Assembly (NCBI GenBank): GCA_937924475.1
Contig: CALDSV010000062.1
Span: forward strand, 1-34,631
Source: an uncultured bacterium
Lineage (GTDB): Bacteria; Nitrospirota; Thermodesulfovibrionia; Thermodesulfovibrionales; Thermodesulfovibrionaceae
DNA: 34,631 bases
Direction: 5' to 3'
Made by a program: the position numbers and the translations under genes. Shown piece after piece: positions 9,065-15,350 of the stretch. Under the pieces are notes generated by a model. The model did not search any database. It had not been told where the DNA came from and was given only the letters and a program-made list of their open reading frames with translations. Numbering within the stretch: the stretch's first letter is position 1; each line of letters starts with the position of its first letter.

Positions 9065-9090
9065 TTTGTAATATTGCAAAATATTGCAAA
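9065..9090. promoter_or_regulatory. 26-bp palindromic operator, site 1 (csm / ring nuclease intergenic)
   Basis: TTTGTAATATT, four bases, then AATATTGCAAA. The two 11-base halves are inverted repeats with one mismatch. The site lies between the divergent csm operon and the ring nuclease gene. It is centred about 52 bp upstream of the predicted csm start and overlaps the predicted core promoter of the plus-strand gene. The same motif recurs at 11542-11567 and, less perfectly, at 14260-14285. Confidence 0.7.
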
Positions 9091-9110
9091 TTATGATAAA
9101 TTTTTACTCA

Positions 9111-10184
9111 ATGAAAAACATCCTACTCTGTGTAATAGGTGTTACGCCACAGATAATTACTGAAACCATTTATGCTCTTCATAAAAAATCGCCTCCCGTT
9201 AATATTGATGAAATATTTGTAATTACCACTTCCAAGGGGGCTCAGACTATAAAGGAAATGATTCTTGAAAAAGGAGTCATTACTCAACTAACTAAGGACT
9301 ATGGCATGCCTCCAATAGCTTTTACTGAGGAGAATATAATCTTGATTAAATCCGAAAAAGAAGCCCTTGCAGATATTCGTTCTACCACTGACAATGAATT
9401 AACAGGTGATCTTATTACTGAAACAGTAAGAAAGTTAGCTCAAGATGAAAATACGACACTTCACTGTTCTATTGCTGGTGGAAGAAAAACAATGGGTTAC
9501 TATCTTGGAAGCGCTCTTCAGCTTTATGGAAGACCGCAAGACAAACTATATCATGTTTTGGTTAGTGAGGAATTTGAAAGTAATCCTTATTTTTTCTATC
9601 CACCTCCAGAACCTAAAACACTACGGTTAAAGAGAAAAGACGGAAGCGTGATAGAGCTTTCAACTGATAAGGCAAAAATAGAACTGGCTGAACTACCTTT
9701 TATAAGATTGAGAGATTTTGTAGACTTCAATAATAGGTCCTTTCGTAGTCTTGTCTCTTTCACACAAAAAGAAATTGACTCCTCTTTAAAGATTCCACCT
9801 CTTGTAATAAATCCAAGGGAAAATAAAATTCTAATTGGTGAGCATAAAATTAGATTAACAGAAAAAATGTTTTCAACATATTGTGTCTTTGCTTACCTGA
9901 AAAAAAATAAGTGCAGAGATACGAAAAAAATTAATTGCAAAAACTGCTATGATTGCTTTTTACCAATGAAAAGCGACAAAGATAAGAATAGTCTTTTAGA
10001 GACTTTCAAAAGGGATGAACAATATCTAAGAAGCCTTATCTCAAAAATAAATTCTACAATAAAAACTCACCTTCGTGATGAAAAATTAATACCTTACTAC
10101 ATCATTCATGGAAAGAGAAAATATGGAGAGACAGCTTATGGTTTAATGATTGACAGAGCAAAGATTATCATAAAAAAGGAGTAG
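9111..10184 (+). CDS. SSO2081-like (NE0113 family) CRISPR ring nuclease with C-terminal winged-helix-like domain
   Basis: The N-terminal half (about residues 1-180) has the NE0113 family signatures: ILLCVIGVTPQIITETIYAL at the start, then DIRSTTDNELTGD, then SIAGGRKTMGYYLGSAL and GRPQDKLYHVLVS. This Rossmann-like domain is the one named after SSO2081 (Crn1), which opens cyclic tetra-adenylate, so a signal-off role is likely. The C-terminal half (EHKIRLTEKMFSTYCVFAYL and following) looks like a winged helix with a cysteine cluster (KCRDTKKINCKNCYDC) that may bind zinc; DNA binding is my inference. I chose ATG 9111 because family homology begins there. TTG 9084 would lie inside the operator. 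There is no Shine-Dalgarno; a TATGAT at 9092-9097 implies a leaderless or nearly leaderless mRNA. Confidence 0.82.
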   Translation: MKNILLCVIGVTPQIITETIYALHKKSPPVNIDEIFVITTSKGAQTIKEMILEKGVITQLTKDYGMPPIAFTEENIILIKSEKEALADIRSTTDNELTGDLITETVRKLAQDENTTLHCSIAGGRKTMGYYLGSALQLYGRPQDKLYHVLVSEEFESNPYFFYPPPEPKTLRLKRKDGSVIELSTDKAKIELAELPFIRLRDFVDFNNRSFRSLVSFTQKEIDSSLKIPPLVINPRENKILIGEHKIRLTEKMFSTYCVFAYLKKNKCRDTKKINCKNCYDCFLPMKSDKDKNSLLETFKRDEQYLRSLISKINSTIKTHLRDEKLIPYYIIHGKRKYGETAYGLMIDRAKIIIKKE

Positions 10185-10187
10185 GTG

Positions 10188-11534
10188 ATGAAATACATTT
10201 ATCAAATAGGAAGACTTGAAAAAAATATGAAACCTTTAAAGTTCCAAATCAACTCAACAGAGGTTGATACTTACCTAAGCTCATTAGCTCTAAAGAGTTC
10301 TCACAGAAATGTAAAAGTAATTTTAATCTATCCTGTAAGTCTTCCTTTTAACAAGGCGCTTATTGCTGAAGATTCAACTATTGAGCAAAAATTTAAAAAA
10401 AAGATAAGGGAGATACTTGAGGGTTCTAAGGAAGATTATTTTAAAAATCCTCTGGAATTTTTCAAGTTGCATCCCCATACTTATTTGGCTGATGACTTTT
10501 TATTAGTGCATTCTTTCGGTGAGTTTTCTGGGCAAAACTTTGAAGGTAACTTTGATGACATAGTTTTAGAAATATTCATAGACATTGTACAGAGGAGTCT
10601 CACTGAATCCTTTACAGAACTTTATATTGACATTTCAAGTGGTCATAACATTTACATTACTGCTATGCTTGAAGCTGTAAGAAACTTTGTAGTATTTCAT
10701 AGTTTATCAAATTGGATAAATCAAGAACTAAAGGTAAAACTTTACTTTAGTGATCCTATAATAGGCTCCACAAAAAATAATTATGCTATCCACAAAGATT
10801 ATGAACTAAAATACAAGATCTTTTTCTCATCACCAATTGATGAAGATGCCGATATAAAAAATTATGCTCTTTCAAGAAAAATTGTTGGAACAGATAAAGG
10901 AATTAGGAAATTAAAAAATAAACTTCAAAAACTTTTTGAAGAGTTTTATTTAGCCTATTCAGCATTAAAAAACAACACACCTCTTGTTATTTATTCTTAT
11001 TCCTTTTCAAAAGAAGAGGAAATTATTGAAATTATTAAAACCCTTATTGATCAGCTAAAAGAGAAACTTTTCCACAATTGGGAAAAAAGCGCTGGTATTA
11101 ATAAAAATGACTATCTTAAAGTATTCTTTGTTTTAGCTCTTTACATAGGTATCTTAAGAGTACTTTCAGCCTATGAGATTAAGTTGAAAGATGAAGTTTC
11201 CCTTGATGAAATTGAACAAAAGTTTACAAAGATTTATGAACATTTCAATCTCTTGTTAAACATTGAGATTTTAAGCCATGAAATCTCTAATCTAAAACGC
11301 ATGATAAATAATGCAGCAAATATTTCAGAGGGAAATTGGAACCTCATATCCCATGTTATTTCTGGTGAAGGTAATTTTCATAGAAGAAATTTTCTTGCCC
11401 ATGCTGGCTTTGAGAGAACTGTAACAGAATTTATGAAAAAACAACACGAAATATATGTAAGATACAAAAAAGAAGAACTTAAAAAAGTCTTTAAAGATGG
11501 TCACATGAAAAACTCTCAAATTATTCTCAGATAA
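10188..11534 (+). CDS. csx1: Csx1, CARF-HEPN ribonuclease activated by cyclic oligoadenylate
   Basis: Stand-alone RNase of the type III antiviral response. The CARF half carries the Csx1 segment ELYIDISSGHNIYITAMLEA (about residues 145-164), and the C-terminal HEPN domain has the catalytic R-x4-H motif RNFLAHAGF (R400, H405). It should bind the cyclic oligoadenylate made by Csm1 and cut RNA non-specifically. It takes the place of Csm6, which I do not find. AGGAG at 10177-10181 favours ATG 10188 over the overlapping GTG at 10185. It starts 3 bases after the ring nuclease gene, so effector and off-switch are co-expressed. Length (448 aa) is normal for the family. Confidence 0.9.
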   Translation: MKYIYQIGRLEKNMKPLKFQINSTEVDTYLSSLALKSSHRNVKVILIYPVSLPFNKALIAEDSTIEQKFKKKIREILEGSKEDYFKNPLEFFKLHPHTYLADDFLLVHSFGEFSGQNFEGNFDDIVLEIFIDIVQRSLTESFTELYIDISSGHNIYITAMLEAVRNFVVFHSLSNWINQELKVKLYFSDPIIGSTKNNYAIHKDYELKYKIFFSSPIDEDADIKNYALSRKIVGTDKGIRKLKNKLQKLFEEFYLAYSALKNNTPLVIYSYSFSKEEEIIEIIKTLIDQLKEKLFHNWEKSAGINKNDYLKVFFVLALYIGILRVLSAYEIKLKDEVSLDEIEQKFTKIYEHFNLLLNIEILSHEISNLKRMINNAANISEGNWNLISHVISGEGNFHRRNFLAHAGFERTVTEFMKKQHEIYVRYKKEELKKVFKDGHMKNSQIILR

Positions 11535-11541
11535 CCCTCAC

Positions 11542-11567
11542 TTTGTAATATTTCGCAACATTACAAA
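11542..11567. promoter_or_regulatory. 26-bp palindromic operator, site 2 (upstream of cas2-cas1)
   Basis: TTTGTAATATT, four bases (TCGC), then AACATTACAAA. The halves are inverted repeats with a single mismatch, and the left half is identical to that of site 1. It ends 4 bases before the putative -35 box of the adaptation operon and is centred about 52 bp before the predicted start, the same geometry as at the csm promoter. Confidence 0.72.
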
Positions 11568-11571
11568 ATAA

Positions 11572-11599
11572 TTTACTCAAAAGAATAATCGAATAAAAT
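11572..11599 (+). promoter_or_regulatory. Putative promoter of the cas2-cas1-cas1-cas2 operon
   Basis: TTTACT at 11572-11577, 16 bases, then TAAAAT at 11594-11599. Transcription would begin at about 11606, which is the A of the cas2 ATG, so the mRNA may be leaderless. That agrees with the lack of a Shine-Dalgarno before cas2. Confidence 0.5.
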
Positions 11600-11605
11600 A
11601 ATCTT

Positions 11606-11884
11606 ATGAGAACTCTTTATATCATAGCCTATGACATAACAGACTTAAGAAGGCTTGCGCAGGTGAGATATTTTCTTAAAGGCTACAGCATCGGGGGACA
11701 AAAGTCAGTTTATGAATGTTTCCTTAAAAAAGAGGAACTCAAGTTCATAATAAGCAAACTTAAAAGGTTAATAAATCCCTTTGAAGACAGAGTTCATATT
11801 TTCTCCATTGATGGCCGAAGTGAAATTATAACCTTAGGCATAGCAGTAAAGCCTCAGTATCCTGATTACTTCTACCTTGGCTAA
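11606..11884 (+). CDS. cas2: Cas2 (first copy)
   Basis: Structural partner of Cas1 in the spacer integrase. The 92-aa ferredoxin-like protein begins RTLYIIAYDITDLRRL, with the conserved metal-ligand aspartate D10, and has the usual length. The next gene starts directly after its stop codon, so Cas2 and Cas1 should be made together. It differs clearly from the second Cas2 at 13610, so the two are not a recent duplication. Confidence 0.95.
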   Translation: MRTLYIIAYDITDLRRLAQVRYFLKGYSIGGQKSVYECFLKKEELKFIISKLKRLINPFEDRVHIFSIDGRSEIITLGIAVKPQYPDYFYLG

Positions 11885-12820
11885 ATGGGCACGGTTTTTA
11901 TCGATAGAAAAGATATAGAGCTAAAAGTTGATGGTAATTCAATAGCTTTTTACAGCAATGGCAAAAGACAAGGGGGAATTCCTCTTACACCATTAAAGAG
12001 AGTTGTAATCGTTGGAAATGTAAAGTTAGATACTTCATTTATTTATAAATTAGTAAGAAATGGTATATCAATTGTTTTTTTCACTGGAAGATTGAAATAC
12101 TGCGGAATAATTAATGGCCCCCTTCATAACAATGGATACTTAAGAGTGAAACAATATGAGAAATCAATTAGAAACTTTGCCCAAGTGATATCAAAAGAAT
12201 TGATTTCGGAAAAAATTCTCTCACAAAAGCAATTTATTATTGAGATGAAACAGATTAATCCAACTCTATCTATGGATATAAACAAAGCTATTGAAACTGT
12301 GGATAAAACTCTAAATACTCTAACAGAAACCTTTCCGTCGATTGAATCTTTAAGAGGCATAGAAGGCTCTATTTCATCAATTTATTTTTCGTTATACTGC
12401 AAACTTTTTCCGCCATCACTTAAATTTTACAAAAGAGTTAAAAGACCACCTACAGATCCAGTTAATGCCATGCTTTCATTTGTTTATACATTAATACATT
12501 ATGAAATAGTAAGAGAGATACAGCTAATAGGTTTAGATCCAACTATAGGTTTTTATCATCAATTTGAATATGGAAGAGAATCCCTCGCCTGTGACTTAGT
12601 AGAAAAATACAGAGTAAGTGTTGATAGATTTGTTTTTGAAATATTCAAAAATAGACACCTAAGTTCGAAAAACTTCACAAAAGACGAACAAACATCGGCA
12701 GTATATCTTGGAAAAGCTGGAAGGAAAAAGTTTTATTCTCTCTATGAAGAATGGGCTCAACAACAAAGAAGTCTCTGGAGAAAGGAGGTTGAAAAACTTG
12801 CCAGAAGAATACTTGAATAA
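11885..12820 (+). CDS. cas1: Cas1 (first copy, catalytic residues present)
   Basis: Integrase subunit that inserts new spacers next to the leader. The 311-aa protein has an N-terminal beta domain (VFIDRKDIELKVDG ... RVVIVGNVKLDT) and the helical catalytic domain. The three metal-binding positions are present: E160 in LRGIEGSISS, H225 in IGFYHQFEYG, and D237/E240 in SLACDLVEKYR. It should be active. The ATG abuts the cas2 stop. The 3' end overlaps the second cas1 by 23 bases. Confidence 0.96.
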   Translation: MGTVFIDRKDIELKVDGNSIAFYSNGKRQGGIPLTPLKRVVIVGNVKLDTSFIYKLVRNGISIVFFTGRLKYCGIINGPLHNNGYLRVKQYEKSIRNFAQVISKELISEKILSQKQFIIEMKQINPTLSMDINKAIETVDKTLNTLTETFPSIESLRGIEGSISSIYFSLYCKLFPPSLKFYKRVKRPPTDPVNAMLSFVYTLIHYEIVREIQLIGLDPTIGFYHQFEYGRESLACDLVEKYRVSVDRFVFEIFKNRHLSSKNFTKDEQTSAVYLGKAGRKKFYSLYEEWAQQQRSLWRKEVEKLARRILE

Positions 12821-13613
12821 AGATAAAAGAACTCTGTATCTCGTTGATAAAGGTAACGGGCTCCTAATGAGAAGGGACGGACCATCTGTATTGATAGAAA
12901 GAAGGAATAAAGCTCCTGTGAGAATTCCTGTAAACTATGTTGATAAAGTAATAATTTTAGGAAACATAGAGTTAGATTCATTCTCTCTTACCCTATTTTC
13001 ATCTCAACGTATTCCTGTATTGATAATTAATAGGGACAGAGAGTTTTCACTTATATTACCACCTAATAAAGACTTCCCAGATCACAGTAGGGAACAGAAG
13101 AGACTTTTAAGTTCATCAGCATTAATTGATAAATACAGATCCATGCTCTTAAGAAAAAGATTTGAGGAAGAAAGAAAGGTCATAAGAATTCTTTTTGATA
13201 AAATTTCAATCAATCTTCAAGATAGGTATCCTACAATCATAAATAAAATTAAACCTTCAGAGTTTCTATGGAATAAAGTCAAGGACATCACATCAAGTCT
13301 CATACAAATAAACATAATCGAGAGAATTATCTCTGCAAAACTCAATCCCCATTTGGGAATAATCAACAAGGCATGTAACTATGGTTTAGTTTATGATATT
13401 TATCATATTTTCGAACCAGAAGCAGACCTCCAAACAGCCAAATTTTTCTGCCTCGCAAAGTTAAAGAACGATTTTGCTGATAATCCGCAGATTTCACATG
13501 ACATCCTTGAAATTATTATAAATAACTTTGAAAAAAGACAAGCTGAGATTTCAAATTCAGTTGATATGGTAATTAATGAAATTCTTGAGATTATGAGGAT
13601 AATTCCGCCATGA
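12798..13613 (+). CDS. Cas1 paralogue, divergent and probably catalytically inactive
   Basis: The N-terminal half is plainly Cas1 (TLYLVDKGNGLLMRRDG ... VIILGNIELDSFSLTLFSSQ). The helical half is recognisable at LNPHLGIINKACNYGLVYDI, the region of the usual LxPxxGxxH and DLxE motifs. The catalytic histidine is replaced by N190, the last acid by H203 (D200 remains), and I see no counterpart of the glutamate in RGxEG. It is therefore probably a structural or regulatory Cas1. TTG 12798 is chosen as start because AAGGAGG lies ten bases before it inside the upstream cas1; a longer frame from 12708 overlaps cas1 by 113 bases and lacks homology. At 271 aa it is shorter than its neighbour. The stop overlaps the next cas2 (ATGA). 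Confidence 0.82.
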   Translation: MPEEYLNKDKRTLYLVDKGNGLLMRRDGPSVLIERRNKAPVRIPVNYVDKVIILGNIELDSFSLTLFSSQRIPVLIINRDREFSLILPPNKDFPDHSREQKRLLSSSALIDKYRSMLLRKRFEEERKVIRILFDKISINLQDRYPTIINKIKPSEFLWNKVKDITSSLIQINIIERIISAKLNPHLGIINKACNYGLVYDIYHIFEPEADLQTAKFFCLAKLKNDFADNPQISHDILEIIINNFEKRQAEISNSVDMVINEILEIMRIIPP

Positions 13614-13888
13614 AATCTCTATACCTTTTTTGTTATGACATATCTGACGAAAATAGATTAAATAAGATCTACAGATATATGAAAGGCAAAGGCATTCATT
13701 TACAATACTCTGTTTTTTATTGTGCATTAGATAAGAATCAACTTCATGAAATGATACAAGATATATCAAAAATAATTCATCCAAGATATGATGATGTTAG
13801 GATTTATTCACTATCAAAAGATAGTCTCGTGGAAGTTTTAGGAGTAGGAGACCGAATCCCTGAAGGTGTTGAGATTTATTTTGATTAG
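13610..13888 (+). CDS. cas2: Cas2 (second copy)
   Basis: Second Cas2, 92 aa, beginning KSLYLFCYDISDENRL with the conserved aspartate D10. Its ATG overlaps the stop of the divergent Cas1, so it is coupled to that gene as the first Cas2 is to the active Cas1. The four genes make a mirror-like cassette (cas2, cas1, cas1, cas2). I see no terminator directly after it. Confidence 0.92.
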   Translation: MKSLYLFCYDISDENRLNKIYRYMKGKGIHLQYSVFYCALDKNQLHEMIQDISKIIHPRYDDVRIYSLSKDSLVEVLGVGDRIPEGVEIYFD

Positions 13889-13968
13889 TAAGATTTCAAT
13901 AATTATTGTCTTTGTAAGAGCTTCCTTACCTTTTTATGTCATTGGTAGTCCTTTCATATCTATTTCTG

Positions 13969-14194
13969 TCATTGCGAGCCCTTCCAAATAATGCCGTCAG
14001 ATTGCTTCGTGCACCTTGCGTTGCCCTCGCAATGACAGAGGGTGGGCGTCATTACGAGGAGCGTAAGCGACGAAGCAATCCCTCCGTCCACGCTTTTACT
14101 GTAAAAGCTTGCAATGAGATTGCTTCGGATGACTTCTTCACCCTCGCAATGACGGAAGGGATTGCCACGCAGTCCTTCGGACTGCTCGCAATGA
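13969..14194. repeat. Cluster of dispersed TCATTGCGAG-type intergenic repeats
   Basis: This stretch contains several direct and inverted copies of GTCATTGCGAG and of GCAATC-type partner arms, for example near 13969, 14031, 14049, 14141 and 14187. Similar repeats are common between genes in several thermophiles and delta-proteobacteria. A 112-codon open frame crosses it but reads only through the repeats and is not a gene. A degraded cluster lies at 16590-16775. Confidence 0.85.
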
Positions 14195-14259
14195 AAGAGA
14201 GGGAATTTGTATGGAGTCCTTATTGTTTAGTCCCTCCAAGGCAATTAAGAATACTGACA

Positions 14260-14285
14260 ATAGAAATATTGTGAAATATTACAAA
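14260..14285. promoter_or_regulatory. Operator-like palindrome, site 3 (upstream of two small ORFs)
   Basis: The right half is AATATTACAAA, a perfect inverse of the left half of sites 1 and 2. The left half (ATAGAAATATT) matches at 8 of 11 positions, with a four-base centre. AT-rich hexamers (AATAAT at 14312-14317) lie where a -10 would be if the geometry of the cas promoters is kept. It is weaker than the other two sites. Confidence 0.45.
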
Positions 14286-14381
14286 TAGTACAAAGAGAGA
14301 GATATTTAGGCAATAATAAAAATATATGCAATTAAAAAGCCTCCATAGGAGGACAAAAAGAGATGAAAGGAGGTGAGGTTA

Positions 14382-14555
14382 ATGCTTCCAGTAATCGCAG
14401 CCATAGCAGGACAAAAAGCAGCAGAGCTTATAGTGGCGTGTATAGTAGGAATAATAATTGGTGCAACAATCAAGGATGAAATTGATGCAAAGAAAGTTGA
14501 GGAGGTAAAAAGAGAGGTTGAGATACTTAGAAGGGAAATCAATAGAAGAAAGTAA
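14382..14555 (+). CDS. Small membrane protein with coiled-coil tail, unknown function
   Basis: I do not recognise the family. The 57-aa product has one hydrophobic segment (residues about 1-29, with VACIVGIIIGATI) followed by a charged, heptad-like helix (KKVEEVKREVEILRREINRRK). It would be a single-pass membrane protein with a cytosolic coiled coil, or an amphipathic oligomer. ATG 14382 is chosen because AAAGGAGGTGA ends about six bases before it; an in-frame GTG at 14373 lies inside that ribosome binding site. A second small gene follows after 45 bases with the same kind of ribosome binding site, and a terminator comes after that, so these form a two-gene operon. The putative cas-type operator lies upstream. 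Confidence 0.65.
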   Translation: MLPVIAAIAGQKAAELIVACIVGIIIGATIKDEIDAKKVEEVKREVEILRREINRRK

Positions 14556-14600
14556 TAAGAATATTTAAAGGAAATTCTTATCAAAAAAGGAGGTGATAAA

Positions 14601-14771
14601 ATGATGAGTATGAATACTAATGTAGAAAGCCGTACTCAAATTGATAAGTTGATTAATATTCAGGAGCTCATAACTATAATGATGGATATACTCCTTAGAG
14701 GTAAAACAGAAAGGAAAATAGAAGAAATAATGCAACTCATAAGGGAGATTAGAGATGAACTGGAAAGGTAA
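14601..14771 (+). CDS. Small helical protein of unknown function
   Basis: A 56-aa frame preceded by AAAAAAGGAGGTGATAAA, one of the best ribosome binding sites in the window. The product is predicted helical and soluble: an acidic N-terminus, then IQELITIMMDILLRGKTERK and a charged C-terminal helix (IEEIMQLIREIRDELER). Heptad spacing of isoleucine/leucine suggests a coiled coil that could pair with the tail of the upstream small membrane protein. No family recognised. It is followed within 8 bases by a strong terminator, which marks the end of a real transcription unit. Confidence 0.65.
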   Translation: MMSMNTNVESRTQIDKLINIQELITIMMDILLRGKTERKIEEIMQLIREIRDELER

Positions 14772-14778
14772 TTACCTA

Positions 14779-14826
14779 AAAAAGCCACCAGTTACAAATA
14801 ATAGTCTTGTAGCTGGTGGCTTTCTA
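14779..14826 (+). terminator. Rho-independent terminator of the two-small-gene operon
   Basis: AAAGCCACCAG at 14781-14791 pairs with CTGGTGGCTTT at 14813-14823 around a 21-base loop, followed by a T-containing tract. It can act in both directions because an A-rich run precedes the stem. Confidence 0.8.
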
Positions 14827-14828
14827 AT

Positions 14829-14965
14829 TTATAAAGGGACTGTTAGCTTTAAATCCTCTAAAGCAAGCTTTAGATAGTAATTAAGATATTTTGCAACATT
14901 TTCCACAAGCTCCTTAATCTTCTATAAACTTCCTTTGTTACTGATTTAAAACCATGGGCAAGAAT
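14829..14965 (-). pseudogene. Possible remnant of a HEPN-like small protein
   Basis: On the minus strand, two frames joined by one frameshift read LAHGFKSVTKEVYR and then KIKELVENVAKYLNYYLK followed by LALEDLKLTVPL and a stop. The tail resembles the C-terminal end of HEPN/DUF86-type partners of minimal nucleotidyltransferases, but the match is weak and the upstream sequence (to about 15200) is full of stops. I would treat it as decayed sequence. The rest of 14966-15338 holds no gene that I can support. Confidence 0.25.
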
Positions 14966-15338
14966 TAATTCTTATAAAGTTCTCTTCTATCAAAAGAGAC
15001 TATTTAGCTTTTCAGCGGTTCTGTTAAAATTAAAATTTTATCTTCTAATCTGAAATTCAGTGAGTAAAAACAATTCTTCAAAAATCCTTTTTATGCCTAA
15101 TTTTTAAATCAGCAAATCTCTATTTTAGATGAGTTTGTCTTTACAAGAAGTGAAGTTAGATTTACAAAAAAATTAAAACAGAAAAAGAAGAAGTCAATAT
15201 GCCTTATGTGCTTTACATTTCCTTCAAAAATCTATAGATATTTTTTTATTTGCAGTTTTTTTAAAAAATTATTTCAATTATATTTTCCTGACTTTGCAAT
15301 TTAGCTTAAGAGTGAAGAAAAATTTTTTAATAATCTTT

Positions 15339-15344
15339 TATAAT
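15339..15344 (+). promoter_or_regulatory. Putative -10 box (TATAAT) giving a leaderless mRNA
   Basis: A perfect TATAAT ends 6 bases before the ATG at 15351, so transcription would start at or next to the start codon. The -35 region is not convincing, and only a weak TAGG could act as a ribosome binding site. Confidence 0.45.
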
Positions 15345-15350
15345 ATAGGT

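Noticed and set aside
9084-9110. Upstream TTG start for the ring nuclease gene
   Set aside because: The extra residues are not part of the family and the codon lies inside the palindromic operator.
12708-12797. Longer start for the second Cas1
   Set aside because: It would overlap the first cas1 by 113 bases; Cas1 homology begins after TTG 12798, which has AAGGAGG at the right distance.
13936-14274. A 112-codon plus-strand frame after the second cas2
   Set aside because: It reads through the TCATTGCGAG repeat cluster, has no ribosome binding site and shows no protein-like conservation.
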